Source: Arsukibacterium sp. UBA3155 (GTDB lineage Bacteria; Pseudomonadota; Gammaproteobacteria; Enterobacterales; Alteromonadaceae). Taken from it: a DNA stretch of 64,000 nucleotides. Both the position numbers and the translations under genes were made by a program. Position 1 is the first letter of the stretch, and every line of letters starts with the position of its first letter. The notes beneath the pieces are model-generated. The model had not been told where the DNA came from and searched no databases. It saw only the letters and a list, made by a program, of their open reading frames with translations. The stretch spans positions 231,300 through 295,299 of the forward strand of contig DEYP01000019.1 of the NCBI GenBank assembly GCA_002364615.1. The letters run 5' to 3'. Shown here in pieces: positions 1 through 9,806 of the stretch.

Positions 1-42
1 CAGAACTAATGCCGGCTGCGTTCTCGCATAAAAGGCCGGCAC

Positions 43-975
43 TTAGGATGACAGCAACACGCCAGCGGCACTACTTTGTTTTTCCTGCTGATAAAACGCC
101 TGTATTTTCTTATCTTTGATCAGCCAGCGCTGATTTAACCAGAGCTGGAAGCGCTCCCGAAAAGCAGTATCATTAAAGTAGTCACCAATAACCTGCTCGT
201 CTACTGCCAGCACGTCAGCCTGAATAACGATACGTTTTAGGCGACCCATTAACATATCCAGTGCTACATGTTGCTGATTATCCGGGTAAATTAACGTGAC
301 ATCTAAAATCGCATTAAACTGCTCGCCCATGCTGGCAAGGGTAAAAGCAATGCCACCGGCTTTTGGGGGCAATAAGTATTGAAACGGGCTGCGTTTAGCC
401 AGACGTTTTTGCTCGGTACAACGACTGCCTTCGACAAAATTAATAATGGTAGTTGGCACGGTTAAAAACTTGGCACAGGATTTACGCGTCGTTTCAATAT
501 CTTTGCCTTTCAGGTGGGGCTGTTTTGCCAGCGTGGCTGCACTGTAGCGTTTCATATAGGGCATATCCAGCGCCCAGCAGCCAGTTCCTAAAAAAGGTAT
601 CCACTTTAACTGATCTTTTAAAAAGAATTTAGGCTCGGGAATAAGCTTATGGGCAAAACCGCTGACCACCGGAATATCCAGCCAACTTTTATGGTTGCTG
701 ATCAGCAAATACCAACTTTCCCGATCCAGTGCCTGCTGGCCACTGATTTGCCAGTCAACATCATTGAATAGGTTAATAAGGCCGGTGTTTACCATGGTCC
801 AGCCACGAAAGCAGCCACGGCCAGCCATCGCCAGCAATCGGTGCATAGCTTTAAATGGCAACAACAGTTTCAGGATACCCAGTGGAGTAACCACGATACC
901 CCAGAACGCCAGGTTTAGCGCAAAACAGCTGAAACTGATCGGTAACAATAACCAACCCGGTAAAAAACTTAACAT
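43..975 (-). CDS. PlsC-type acyltransferase (YihG-like), copy 1
   Basis: A 310-residue protein of the 1-acyl-glycerol-3-phosphate acyltransferase (PlsC) superfamily, which moves acyl groups onto lysophospholipids at the inner membrane. It has the catalytic HX4D motif (NHKSWLD, H95 to D100), a downstream FVEGSR substrate-binding motif, and hydrophobic N-terminal segments within residues 1-40. Its start codon overlaps the stop of the upstream paralogue (TGATG), so the two are almost certainly translated together. Length and the N-terminal membrane segment fit the YihG branch better than the shorter canonical PlsC. The exact acyl acceptor cannot be read from sequence. Confidence 0.88.
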   Translation of the reverse strand: MLSFLPGWLLLPISFSCFALNLAFWGIVVTPLGILKLLLPFKAMHRLLAMAGRGCFRGWTMVNTGLINLFNDVDWQISGQQALDRESWYLLISNHKSWLDIPVVSGFAHKLIPEPKFFLKDQLKWIPFLGTGCWALDMPYMKRYSAATLAKQPHLKGKDIETTRKSCAKFLTVPTTIINFVEGSRCTEQKRLAKRSPFQYLLPPKAGGIAFTLASMGEQFNAILDVTLIYPDNQQHVALDMLMGRLKRIVIQADVLAVDEQVIGDYFNDTAFRERFQLWLNQRWLIKDKKIQAFYQQEKQSSAAGVLLSS

Positions 976-1868
976 CAGCTAACTCCTTTTTCTGCCAATG
1001 CGGCCAACTCCCGATCTTTCTGTTGCCATAGCTGGTTTACCCATTGCTGAAAGTGCTCGCGGTAGTTAGGGTCGTTGTAGTCGCCAATCAAATCACTGCT
1101 GATCGGTAGCACGTTAATGTTGACTGTTATATCACGAACCTTACCCGAAATATAATCCCAGAAACTGGGGATCCCTTGCGGGTAATAAATAGTGACATTG
1201 AGCATTTTGTGCAGCTGATTACCCATGGCACCGAGCACAAATGCCACACCACCGGCTTTGGGTTTTAACAAATGGCTAAAGGGTGATTGCTGCATGTCAT
1301 GCTTAGCTTTGGTAAAGCGGGTGCCTTCTACAAAATTCATAACGGTCGTAGGTTTAAATTGAAATTTAAGACAGGCTTTGCGGGTAGTTTCGATGTCTTT
1401 ACCCTGCAACTGCGGATTTTTCTGCAAAAAGTGCTTGCTGTAACGTTTCATAAACGGAAAATCGAGCGCCCACCAACAAATGCCCAGCAGCGGCACATAA
1501 ATCAGTTCTTTTTTAAGAAAGAATTTTATAAAGGGAATTTTGCGGTTAAAAATATTCTGTAACACCAGAATATCAGCCCACGACTGATGGTTTGCCAGCA
1601 GCAGATACCAGTCTTTGCGGGACAATTGTTCCAGCCCCTGCACATTCCAGCGAATGCGGGTAAATAAACGGGTGGTAAAGTTGTTAACACTGATCCATGC
1701 CACAGCACAGGCATCCAGCAGATAAGTCATCCAGCTTTGCCAGCGCGTAATAGGGGGCAATTTCAATATGGCCAGCAGCGTTACCGGTACAAACCAGAAT
1801 AAGGTGTTAAAGAAATACAGTAATACCGATATCACGCCAACAACGGGCTTGGGTAGAAAAGAAAACAT
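975..1868 (-). CDS. PlsC-type acyltransferase (YihG-like), copy 2
   Basis: A 297-residue paralogue of the downstream gene, with the same layout: hydrophobic N-terminus, HX4D motif (NHQSWAD, H94 to D99) and an FVEGTR motif. It is the first gene of a two-gene operon; its TGA stop shares a base with the next ATG. The pair looks like a tandem duplication that has diverged, perhaps giving two acyl-chain or acceptor specificities. Family membership is clear; the individual substrate is not. Confidence 0.88.
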   Translation of the reverse strand: MFSFLPKPVVGVISVLLYFFNTLFWFVPVTLLAILKLPPITRWQSWMTYLLDACAVAWISVNNFTTRLFTRIRWNVQGLEQLSRKDWYLLLANHQSWADILVLQNIFNRKIPFIKFFLKKELIYVPLLGICWWALDFPFMKRYSKHFLQKNPQLQGKDIETTRKACLKFQFKPTTVMNFVEGTRFTKAKHDMQQSPFSHLLKPKAGGVAFVLGAMGNQLHKMLNVTIYYPQGIPSFWDYISGKVRDITVNINVLPISSDLIGDYNDPNYREHFQQWVNQLWQQKDRELAALAEKGVS

Positions 1869-1964
1869 AGCGCACCTGATTATTTATACCCGTCCTACCT
1901 GCATCTTCAAGTTGTTTGGGTAGCGTGCTGCCGTGGCTGGCAACATAAAATAAGCCTAAGACAA

Positions 1965-1989
1965 ACAGAGCAGCTCTGGGCTGCTCTGT
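1965..1989 (-). terminator. Probable terminator of speA
   Basis: A perfect 10-bp stem (ACAGAGCAGC / GCTGCTCTGT) with a 5-base loop lies just past the speA stop. On the minus strand it is followed by a moderately U-rich stretch, so it could act as an intrinsic terminator for speA. Confidence 0.6.
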
Positions 1990-2016
1990 ACTTGTCCGAT
2001 CAGTTGCTATTCTAAC

Positions 2017-3903
2017 TTAATCTTCGAAATAGGTATAACCATAAACACCGGATTTCAATTCATCCAGCAATGCCTCTTTCTGATCGTTACTCATGTCCAG
2101 CTTAGCCAATTGATTGCTATAGGAGGTCAGTAGTTTAGTGGCGTCAAACTGCACATAACGCAGCACGTCTGCAACCGTGTCGCCTTTTATAATATTGGTC
2201 AGTTTGTAACCGCCATCGTCCGTCAGTTCCACATGTACCGAGTCGGTGTCACCAAACAGGTTATGCAAATCACCAAGGATTTCCTGATAGGCGCCTACCA
2301 TAAACATGCCCAGTAAATACTGTTCATCTTCTTTATATACCGGCAGCGGCAGGCTGGACTCGATGCCATTGCCGTCGGCATAGCTTTTTAACTGGCCATC
2401 AGAGTCGCAGGTAATATCCTGAATAATCGCCCGGTGGTCCAGCGGTTCCAGCATGCGCTCCAGCGGCATGACCGGGAACAACTGATCAATACCCCAGGCA
2501 TCGGGCATCGACTGAAACAAAGAGAAATTAACGAATAATTTATCGGCCAGTTTTTCATTCAGTTCGTCATGAATAGCCCGATGCGAGCGCGCCGATAAGT
2601 CTAAGTTAGCCCGTACTTTATTAATGGTGGCAAAATAAATTTGTTCCAGCAATGACCAATCTTGCAGGGTCAGTAAACCGTGCACATACTGGGCGTGGGC
2701 ATCAGTAAAGTAATGAATAGCATCATGATAAGCCTCAATGGCCGAGCGCGGTGTCACATTCTGGTAGGCTTCCCATAACCCTAAAATAACCGTTGGCGCG
2801 TCGTCACTGGGCTCCGGCAAATTGACCAAGCCAGGTGCCCGTTCAATATCAATCGCATCGGTTACCAGCACCGCATGGTGCGCCGTCATTGCCCGGCCGG
2901 ACTCGGTAATAATGTTCGGGTGCGGCAGGTCGTACTCGTCACACACTTCTTTTAAACCGTTAACCACGTTGCGGGCATATTCCATCATGGTGTAGTTCAT
3001 CGAACAGGCGGAGCGTGATTTCGAGCCTTCGTAATCTACGCCTAAGCCACCGCCGACATCAACGGTGGTAATGGGCACACCCAGGGTGCGCAGTTCGGCG
3101 TAATGCCGGGCGCATTCACGAATAGCATTATGAATATCGCGAATATTAGCAATTTGCGAACCGATATGAAAATGCACTAATTGTAATAAATCGAGCTTAC
3201 CGGCAGCACGCAGCACCTCAATGGCCTGCAATACCTGAGTGGCGGTTAAACCAAACTTGCCTTTTTCACCACCGGTATTTTGCCATTTACCCTTACCCAC
3301 TGAGTTTAAACGGATCCGGATGCCAATACGGGGTGCTGCACCTAAATTATCAATTTCGCGTAGCAGGGTTTTTAGCTCAGACAGTTTTTCTACCACCACA
3401 TAAACGGTGTGGCCCATCATCTGGCCAATGGTCGCCAGCCTTAAAAACTCGCTGTCTTTATAGCCGTTGCAGACAATCTGCAGCGGTTTTTCGGTCACGC
3501 CTAAAATGGCCATCAGCTCGGGCTTACTGCCTGCTTCCAGGCCTACTTTGCCACTTTCGTGGCTGATTAAGCGTTTAACCACAGAAAACTGCTGGTTCAC
3601 TTTAATCGGATAAACAGCGGTGTACTGGCCCTTATATTCTTTCTCGGCTTTGGCATTCTTAAATGAGGTAATCAGGGTATCAACCCGGTGCTGCAATATA
3701 TCGGTAAAGCGCACCAGCACCGGCAGAGTAAGGCCTTCTTCTTTAAAGCGGTTAGTCAGCTCCGGAAAGCTGATCCCTGCTTTGCTGTGATCCTGATCCG
3801 GATAGGCAATTAAATTACCTTTCTGATCAACATCAAAATAGCCTTCACTCCATACGGCAACGTTATAAATTGAACGTGCTTTTTCAATACCCCAATCAGC
3901 CAT
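2017..3903 (-). CDS. speA: Biosynthetic arginine decarboxylase
   Basis: A 628-residue PLP-dependent decarboxylase of fold type III that converts arginine to agmatine, the first step of the arginine route to putrescine. The N-terminal TIM-barrel region carries the PLP lysine in AVYPIKVNQ (K101), and the glycine-rich phosphate-binding motif DVGGGLGVDY follows. Length agrees with gammaproteobacterial SpeA (about 630-660 residues). It is transcribed divergently from speE across a 135-bp gap, so the two polyamine genes may share regulation. No agmatinase gene (speB) is adjacent, unlike in E. coli. Confidence 0.96.
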   Translation of the reverse strand: MADWGIEKARSIYNVAVWSEGYFDVDQKGNLIAYPDQDHSKAGISFPELTNRFKEEGLTLPVLVRFTDILQHRVDTLITSFKNAKAEKEYKGQYTAVYPIKVNQQFSVVKRLISHESGKVGLEAGSKPELMAILGVTEKPLQIVCNGYKDSEFLRLATIGQMMGHTVYVVVEKLSELKTLLREIDNLGAAPRIGIRIRLNSVGKGKWQNTGGEKGKFGLTATQVLQAIEVLRAAGKLDLLQLVHFHIGSQIANIRDIHNAIRECARHYAELRTLGVPITTVDVGGGLGVDYEGSKSRSACSMNYTMMEYARNVVNGLKEVCDEYDLPHPNIITESGRAMTAHHAVLVTDAIDIERAPGLVNLPEPSDDAPTVILGLWEAYQNVTPRSAIEAYHDAIHYFTDAHAQYVHGLLTLQDWSLLEQIYFATINKVRANLDLSARSHRAIHDELNEKLADKLFVNFSLFQSMPDAWGIDQLFPVMPLERMLEPLDHRAIIQDITCDSDGQLKSYADGNGIESSLPLPVYKEDEQYLLGMFMVGAYQEILGDLHNLFGDTDSVHVELTDDGGYKLTNIIKGDTVADVLRYVQFDATKLLTSYSNQLAKLDMSNDQKEALLDELKSGVYGYTYFED

Positions 3904-4038
3904 TACGATTCCTTAAATATTTCTCTGTCAGATAGTGTAAAGCCTATGCCGTTGCACTGCAGCAAAAAACGATAAAAATTTGTTTGTTGCCGCCCATACA
4001 GGCAAAATATGCGGCCTATACGTACAAGGGGAAAAAAG

Positions 4039-4902
4039 ATGTCAGTATTTGATGACAAAAAGTGGTTAACTGAAGTATTTGCCGACAGTGGTAGCGTATT
4101 TGGCCTGGCCATTACCAAAAAACTGGATGAAGTACAGTCGCCATTTCAGAAAATTGCGATGTATGAAACCAGCCATTTCGGTAATTTGATGGTTATTGAT
4201 GACGTGATCATGCTCAGTAGCCGTGATAACTTTTTGTATCACGAAATGCTCAGTCATCCTGTGTTATTTACCCACCCCAACCCGAAGAATGTAGTGATTA
4301 TCGGCGGTGGCGATTGTGGCACCTTGCGCGAAGTACTAAAACACCCGGGGGTAGAGACGGTTACGCAAATTGATATCGATGAGCAAGTGACCCGGATGGC
4401 CGAAAAGTATTTCCCGGAGTTATGCGCATCAAATAATGACCCCCGTGCCATTTTGCAGTTTGCTGATGGTATTCAGTTTATGCGTGATGCAGCAGCAGAA
4501 TCGGTAGATGTAATTATTGTTGACTCGACCGACCCGATTGGTCCGGGCGAAGGGTTATTTAACCGGGCCTTTTACGCCAGTTGTCTGCAAGCCCTGCGCC
4601 CAGGCGGTATTTTGGTGCAGCAAAGTGAATCGCCATTAATCCATATGCCGTTGCTATCAGCAATGCGTCAGGCGATGAGCGATGCCGGTTTTGCCGCGCT
4701 GCAAACTCTCAATTTCCCACAGATGGTATATCCTTCCGGTTGGTGGACCTGCACCCTGGCGCGTAAAGGCGCGGCATTCAATGGTTTTCGAGAGGCGGAT
4801 GCACAGCAGGCAGCGTTTACGACAGAATATTATAATGTTGATATTCACAAAGCAGCCAGTGCCCTGCCAAACTTTATGAGAAAAGCCTTGCAAGCCAGCT
4901 AA
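4039..4902 (+). CDS. speE: Polyamine aminopropyltransferase (spermidine synthase)
   Basis: A 287-residue enzyme that transfers an aminopropyl group from decarboxylated S-adenosylmethionine to putrescine, giving spermidine. It has the Rossmann motif IIGGGDCGTLRE and the catalytic-region motif DSTDPIGPGEGLF. The start at 4039 (MSVFDDKKW) is preferred over an in-frame start at 4009 because AAGGGG lies a few bases upstream and the length then matches E. coli SpeE (288). It is divergent from speA. The enzyme needed to make decarboxylated SAM (speD) is not in this window. GGGDCGT replaces the commoner GGGDGGV form. Confidence 0.95.
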   Translation: MSVFDDKKWLTEVFADSGSVFGLAITKKLDEVQSPFQKIAMYETSHFGNLMVIDDVIMLSSRDNFLYHEMLSHPVLFTHPNPKNVVIIGGGDCGTLREVLKHPGVETVTQIDIDEQVTRMAEKYFPELCASNNDPRAILQFADGIQFMRDAAAESVDVIIVDSTDPIGPGEGLFNRAFYASCLQALRPGGILVQQSESPLIHMPLLSAMRQAMSDAGFAALQTLNFPQMVYPSGWWTCTLARKGAAFNGFREADAQQAAFTTEYYNVDIHKAASALPNFMRKALQAS

Positions 4903-4968
4903 CGCCGTTTATGTAACCGCCCGGGCAGGTTCAGGCCAGCGGCTAGCCTGAAATAAATTTCAAAGAAA

Positions 4969-4990
4969 GCTTGCTAAATTGGCAAGCATT
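4969..4990 (+). terminator. Possible terminator after speE
   Basis: A 6-bp stem (GCTTGC / GCAAGC) with a 7-base loop is followed by ATTTTG. It lies between speE and the next plus-strand gene. The stem is short, so the call is tentative. Confidence 0.4.
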
Positions 4991-5026
4991 TTGTACATTT
5001 ATTGCTCATAAAAAGGGTGAAGTAAT

Positions 5027-5476
5027 ATGAGATACTTGTCGTTATTGTTTTTAGGGGCGTTTTCAGCGCAGGCGACGGTGTATAAATGTGAAACGAATGG
5101 CGTGGTTGAATTTAGCCAGTTTCCATGTGCCAAGGATGCTGAAGCAGTAGATATGCGGCCGGTTGGTACGGCCTTGTCAGGTACACCCGGTGAGTTTAAG
5201 CAGCAGGTTGATGCTGTGAAGCGTAAAAGCCGGTTTGTCGAGTTTCAGATAGCGAAGCTTGAGCAAGAAAAAACACTTTTACTGGAAGAACTTAAAGCCG
5301 AGCAATACAAGTTAAGGCGCAGTTTCCCGCGGGCAGAAGAAGTGGCGGCAATCGCTCAGAAAATCGAGCGCACCGAACAACGCTTTGCCGAGCGGATCAG
5401 TACAGAGCGTGCTACCTTAAGAGGTTTGCAAGCGCAGGCAGTGTCGCTTGAACGGCAATACGCCCAAAATCAGTAA
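5027..5476 (+). CDS. DUF4124 domain protein, secreted
   Basis: A 149-residue protein with an N-terminal signal peptide (cleavage likely after FSAQA, residue 16) and a DUF4124 module directly after it (VYKCETNG, then FSQFPC). The remainder (residues 55-149) is charged and helical with heptad-like spacing, probably a coiled coil. DUF4124 proteins are exported and of unknown function. AAAGGGTGA upstream supports the start. A strong hairpin terminator follows, so it is probably monocistronic. Confidence 0.8.
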   Translation: MRYLSLLFLGAFSAQATVYKCETNGVVEFSQFPCAKDAEAVDMRPVGTALSGTPGEFKQQVDAVKRKSRFVEFQIAKLEQEKTLLLEELKAEQYKLRRSFPRAEEVAAIAQKIERTEQRFAERISTERATLRGLQAQAVSLERQYAQNQ

Positions 5477-5500
5477 GTAAAGCAGAACCTCAATTATTAT

Positions 5501-5524
5501 AAGCCCGCTAACCAGCGGGCTTTT
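5501..5524. terminator. Intrinsic terminator
   Basis: A perfect 9-bp stem (AAGCCCGCT / AGCGGGCTT) with a 4-base AACC loop runs into TTTT on the plus strand and has A-rich sequence on the other side. It terminates the DUF4124 gene. Confidence 0.85.
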
Positions 5525-5698
5525 GCGTTTAATCTCTTTTTTTTAAGACCATTCATCCAGCAATAAACTCCAGTTAGAAATTCGCTTGAAAATATCATTT
5601 GTAATAATTTGTAATGGCAATGTGAATATTGGCAATTGTATGCTACACATTTGTGGCTGTCTGAGCGGCAGTACCAACACAAATAATAAAGGAAGCAT

Positions 5699-8284
5699 AT
5701 GAATACGTTATTTAAATATTCACTTTGTGCGCTGGCAGTAAGTTCCACCGGTTTTAGCGCCGCCAGTTTCGGCCAACAGGGCACTGCGCAAACAGTAGCG
5801 CCTCTGGTTGAGAGAATTGAAGTTACCGGCTCACGGATTAAACGCAATGACTTGGAAGGCGCAGCACCAATAGACGTTATCAGCCGTGACGAAATTGCTA
5901 AATCGGGCTTTTCAAACTTACAGCAACTGTTAGAAAGAACGCCGGTTGCTGGTACAGGTACTTTTTCTACTCGCGGCAATAACCAGGATTCCACCGCAAA
6001 TGGTGGCGCGGCGATCAGTTTAAGGGGGTTCGGCTCCGACGCCACCCTGGTGCTGATCAATGGCCGGCGGGTTGCGGTCAGTGCTTTTGCTGAAAATATT
6101 GCCAACTCTTTTGTCGATATTAATTCTATTCCCGTTGCTGCAATAGAGCGGGTTGAAATATTAAAAGATGGTGCATCGGCAGTTTATGGATCCGATGCGG
6201 TTGCCGGCGTGGTCAATATTATTTTACGTAAAGACTTTGACGGTGCAGAACTTAGTGTCAGCCATGGTGGCACCACCGGGCCTTCGTATGATGAAACCTC
6301 AGCAAGCCTGGTATGGGGCACCGAGTCAGATGATGCCAATGCCACATTAATTCTGGATTATTTTAAAAATACCGTTATTACCGGTGCCGAGATGGGCCGT
6401 TTTGGCACGGCTAACCAGGCGCCTTACGGCGGCAATGATTTCCGTTCATCACGTGGTTTTCCGGGTAATTTTATTGTAAATGGTGAAACCCGTATCGATC
6501 CGGATTGCCCGACAGAGAGAGCATTCGGTCAAACGTGTGTGTTCGATTATGGTCCTTTTGGTATGGTAGTTCCTGCGGCAGAGCGGGTGGGAGCAATTTT
6601 CCAGGGAAGTCAGCGTCTTAGCTCTGATTTGGAAGGCTATGTTGAATTAGCGGTACAGCACAACCGTTCACAGGCAGCGGGTGCGGCAACGCCACTGGAT
6701 GGCGATGCCGGATTAACGGTTCCTGCTTCTCATCCAGATAACCCATTTGACGAAGATATCGCGATTAACCGTTTTCGGACGGTAGATGCCGGACCACGGA
6801 CCTGGGATATCGAATCTGATTCATTGCGCCTGGTGGTGGGTTTGCGCGGCCAGCTAAATAACTGGGATTGGGATATCGCTGCCCAGAAAGGACGAAGCGA
6901 GTCAATGCAAACCGGCAGCAAGCAACAGGGCTGGGTACGCACTGATTTTCTGCAAGAGCAGATTAACCTGGGTAACTATAATCCATTTGGCGGCACTATA
7001 AATTCGCCAGAAGTAATCGATGCGATTACTACATCGTTAGTGCGCCGTGGTGAGTCACATATTACGGCATACGATGCCAGTATCAGTGGTGAAGCCTTTG
7101 CCCTCGGAGATCAGATGGTCTCCATGGCGGCGGGGCTGGAGTATCGTGAAGAAGATGCTTTTGATCAGCCGGATGACCAATTCCAGCGTGGTTTAATCTT
7201 TGGCACTGAGTCTGTTTCGGCTCAGGCACAGCGCGATCAGTATGCGGCGTATATTGAGTTACTGGTACCGGTATCAGATGAGCTTGAATTTACGGTAGCT
7301 GGCCGTTATGACCACTACAGCGACTTTGGTTCTACCACTAATCCGCAATTAAGTATGAAGTGGCGCCCGCTGGACAACTTTACCCTGCGGGCCTCATTTG
7401 GACAGGGCTTCCGGGCACCTTCACTGGCGCAAATTGGTCTGGGGCCGTCACAGGAATCGGTATTTTTTACTGACACCTTTCGTTGCCCCACTATTGACCC
7501 CAGCAATCCAGCTTGTGCAGCAACCGACTACACCATCGTCTTTGTTGGTGCTGAAGGCTTGCAGCCAGAAGAATCTGAAACATTTAATCTTGGCTTTGTC
7601 TGGCAGATAAATGATGAATTTGATGTCACCGCGGATGTCTGGAGTATTACGCAGGATAATAAAATCGATAAAAACGATTTTGAAAATGTGTACAACGCCG
7701 AATGTAATAATCAGAGCAGCACTATTTGTGTTCGCTTAGATCCTTTGCCAGGGCAAACTCTGGGTGAATTATCCCGCTTATTTAACAGCTATGTCAATGT
7801 CAGCTCACAGGAGGCTACAGGCTTAGATCTGTCTACTTCTTACCGTTTAGCGTTACAGGATATGGGACAAGTTCGCTTTAATCTGGATTGGTCGTATATC
7901 AATAAGTTCGAGAAAAACGGTATCGACTATGCCGGCGAGTATAACTATCCGCAACACCGCTGGTTGGCAGCGGCTGACTGGAGCCACGGTGACTGGGGCG
8001 TGGTTACCAGCCTGAGTTACATTGGTGAGTTTGAAGATTATGCGGCGCCAAGTGAAGTTGAAAGCACGTCAACCCGTTCAATTAGTGCGCAAATGCTATT
8101 GGATGTGCAGCTTCGTTATAATCTGAACGACAAAACGCAACTGGTGCTGGGGATGAATAACGCACTGGATGAAGATCCGCCATTTGCGATAGGTGATGGT
8201 GATGCCGACCTGTACGGTTATGCCTCGCGGGTTCACAATCCCCGTGGCCAATTTGTGTACGGCAAAGTCAGTTACCGGTTTTAA
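5699..8284 (+). CDS. TonB-dependent outer-membrane receptor
   Basis: An 861-residue TonB-dependent receptor with a signal peptide (residues about 1-25), a TonB-box-like segment (RIEVTGSRIKR), a plug domain (NGRRVAVSA, LKDGASAVYGSDAVAGVVNI) and a 22-stranded barrel. It ends in the aromatic terminus YGKVSYRF typical of outer-membrane insertion. AAAGGAAGC supports the start at 5699. The VTGSRI subgroup is common in Alteromonadales and Xanthomonadales, where its members import diverse oligomers, peptides or siderophores. Its neighbours give no substrate clue, and it stands alone between two terminators. Confidence 0.93.
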   Translation: MNTLFKYSLCALAVSSTGFSAASFGQQGTAQTVAPLVERIEVTGSRIKRNDLEGAAPIDVISRDEIAKSGFSNLQQLLERTPVAGTGTFSTRGNNQDSTANGGAAISLRGFGSDATLVLINGRRVAVSAFAENIANSFVDINSIPVAAIERVEILKDGASAVYGSDAVAGVVNIILRKDFDGAELSVSHGGTTGPSYDETSASLVWGTESDDANATLILDYFKNTVITGAEMGRFGTANQAPYGGNDFRSSRGFPGNFIVNGETRIDPDCPTERAFGQTCVFDYGPFGMVVPAAERVGAIFQGSQRLSSDLEGYVELAVQHNRSQAAGAATPLDGDAGLTVPASHPDNPFDEDIAINRFRTVDAGPRTWDIESDSLRLVVGLRGQLNNWDWDIAAQKGRSESMQTGSKQQGWVRTDFLQEQINLGNYNPFGGTINSPEVIDAITTSLVRRGESHITAYDASISGEAFALGDQMVSMAAGLEYREEDAFDQPDDQFQRGLIFGTESVSAQAQRDQYAAYIELLVPVSDELEFTVAGRYDHYSDFGSTTNPQLSMKWRPLDNFTLRASFGQGFRAPSLAQIGLGPSQESVFFTDTFRCPTIDPSNPACAATDYTIVFVGAEGLQPEESETFNLGFVWQINDEFDVTADVWSITQDNKIDKNDFENVYNAECNNQSSTICVRLDPLPGQTLGELSRLFNSYVNVSSQEATGLDLSTSYRLALQDMGQVRFNLDWSYINKFEKNGIDYAGEYNYPQHRWLAAADWSHGDWGVVTSLSYIGEFEDYAAPSEVESTSTRSISAQMLLDVQLRYNLNDKTQLVLGMNNALDEDPPFAIGDGDADLYGYASRVHNPRGQFVYGKVSYRF

Positions 8285-8298
8285 TCGAGGTGACCAAT

Positions 8299-8328
8299 AA
8301 AAAACAGCGCCTGATGGCGCTGTTTTTT
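8299..8328. terminator. Bidirectional terminator
   Basis: A 13-bp stem (AAAAAACAGCGCC / GGCGCTGTTTTTT) with a TGAT loop sits between the convergent TonB receptor and OmpA-like genes. It provides a U tract on either strand, so it can end both transcripts. Confidence 0.9.
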
Positions 8329-8372
8329 ATTAAGTCGTATTCAATGCTGTGCTCGAACCGAGCCTTTGCCGT

Positions 8373-9005
8373 TTATTCAACGATAGGTTCGATATGGATC
8401 TCTACCCGACGGTTTTGTGTGCGATTCGCATCCGATGTGTTCGGCACGGCCGGATAGTTCGGGCCATAACCCTGAGTTTCCAACCTGACTGACTGCACAT
8501 TCTGCGCCATTAAATAATTCTTAACGGCATCAGCACGGGCCATCGATAAATTCATATTGTACTGATACGGGCCGGTATCATCAGTATGGCCGGCAATCAC
8601 CAACATGGTTTTTTCGTAATCACGCAGTACTTTTGCAATATCATTAAACACCGGATACAAATTCGATTTGATATCTGAGCGGTTAATATCAAAAGTAAGC
8701 TGAGCTGGAATGTCTAACTTTAAAATGTCGCCATCGCGGATAACTTTTACCCCTGAGCCGCTAAGCTCTTCCCGCATGGCTTTTTCTTGTTTATCCATAT
8801 AACTACCAACGGCGGCACCTGCCAGGGCACCTACGGCAGCACCAATGACCAGGCGTTTATCTTTATGGTTGCCGGTAGCTTTGCCCGCAATAGCACCCGC
8901 AACAGCGCCAATAGCGGCGCCTTTGGTAGCATTAGACTGATTAGCGCAGCCGGCTAATGTCAGGCTGGCAACCAGGGTTGTAACGGCAAAAGACGTAAAT
9001 TTCAT
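8373..9005 (-). CDS. OmpA-family lipoprotein (YiaD-like)
   Basis: A 210-residue lipoprotein with lipobox LAGC (C20), a glycine-zipper segment rich in GAAIGAVAG-type repeats (residues about 28-68), and a C-terminal OmpA-like peptidoglycan-binding domain with GHTDDTG and the NRRVEIHI end motif. It likely sits in the outer membrane with the OmpA domain touching peptidoglycan. The order lipobox, glycine zipper, OmpA is that of E. coli YiaD. AAGGAG upstream of the ATG supports the start. It is convergent with the TonB receptor gene. Confidence 0.9.
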   Translation of the reverse strand: MKFTSFAVTTLVASLTLAGCANQSNATKGAAIGAVAGAIAGKATGNHKDKRLVIGAAVGALAGAAVGSYMDKQEKAMREELSGSGVKVIRDGDILKLDIPAQLTFDINRSDIKSNLYPVFNDIAKVLRDYEKTMLVIAGHTDDTGPYQYNMNLSMARADAVKNYLMAQNVQSVRLETQGYGPNYPAVPNTSDANRTQNRRVEIHIEPIVE

Positions 9006-9230
9006 ATTGGGCTCCTTAGATTAATGAATTGAGCTTAACACTGTTCTCTGAATTGCTGCTGAACTTAATTATTCACTTAAATGTATTGGCCTGATTACTA
9101 ATTGATTCAAGACCCGATGTAGATTTTATGTAAATGGAATTCCCTTTCGCCTGGTTTTTGGGTATGGTAGCTAAGTTTTTTGGCTAGCAAGAATGGCTGC
9201 CAGGGTAATAAACAGTCAGGATAAACTGTG

Positions 9231-9743
9231 ATGATAATAATAATTCGTTGTTTTTGTTTGTTTTTTGTTTTAGGGGTAGGCCAGGTCGCGCATGCCAATG
9301 TGTATAAGTGCACGGCAGCCGATGGCAGCGTAGTCTTTCAGGGGGCAGCTTGTATTTCCGGTGATCAGGCCCAGATTGATATGCTGTTCGGTGAACAGGA
9401 AGCGAGTGAGCAAATACCTTTGCTGGAAGGGAGCTGGTGTGAGTTGGGTACCTCTGAGGTACTGGACGGCACCGTTTACCGGGATGAGACAATGAGTAAA
9501 ACCTGGATATTTGCTAAGCATCAGATGACCCAGCATATTCAGCAAGGACAGCGACAGGATACCTTCAATTATAATATCCGCCAGCAAACGGGTAATTTTG
9601 TGATTGATCACCCTGCTTTTGGCAGCGGTCAGGTAAGTTGGCGCGTGCGTCACCATACGGAACAAGAGCTTATTATTGCGGCGTATGGCAATTTTACCCA
9701 CCTGACGGCGGGTGAATGTAATGTTGCGGTCGCACGTAATTAA
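9231..9743 (+). CDS. DUF4124-like secreted protein
   Basis: A 170-residue protein with a signal peptide (cleavage near HANVYKC, residue 23-24) followed by a short DUF4124-like module (VYKCTAADGSVVFQGAAC). The C-terminal part (residues 60-170) looks like a small beta-rich domain without a recognised family. The ATG at 9231 is preferred with AGGA 9 bases upstream, although an in-frame GTG at 9228 is possible. The first codons are a run of isoleucines (ATA ATA ATA), which are rare codons. It precedes proB by 63 bp with no clear functional link. Confidence 0.75.
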   Translation: MIIIIRCFCLFFVLGVGQVAHANVYKCTAADGSVVFQGAACISGDQAQIDMLFGEQEASEQIPLLEGSWCELGTSEVLDGTVYRDETMSKTWIFAKHQMTQHIQQGQRQDTFNYNIRQQTGNFVIDHPAFGSGQVSWRVRHHTEQELIIAAYGNFTHLTAGECNVAVARN

Positions 9744-9806
9744 ATAACAATAGACATGTAGACGCCTAAATCGTAAGCTGCTGCCAGAGTTAAGCGGGAG
9801 GTTGTT

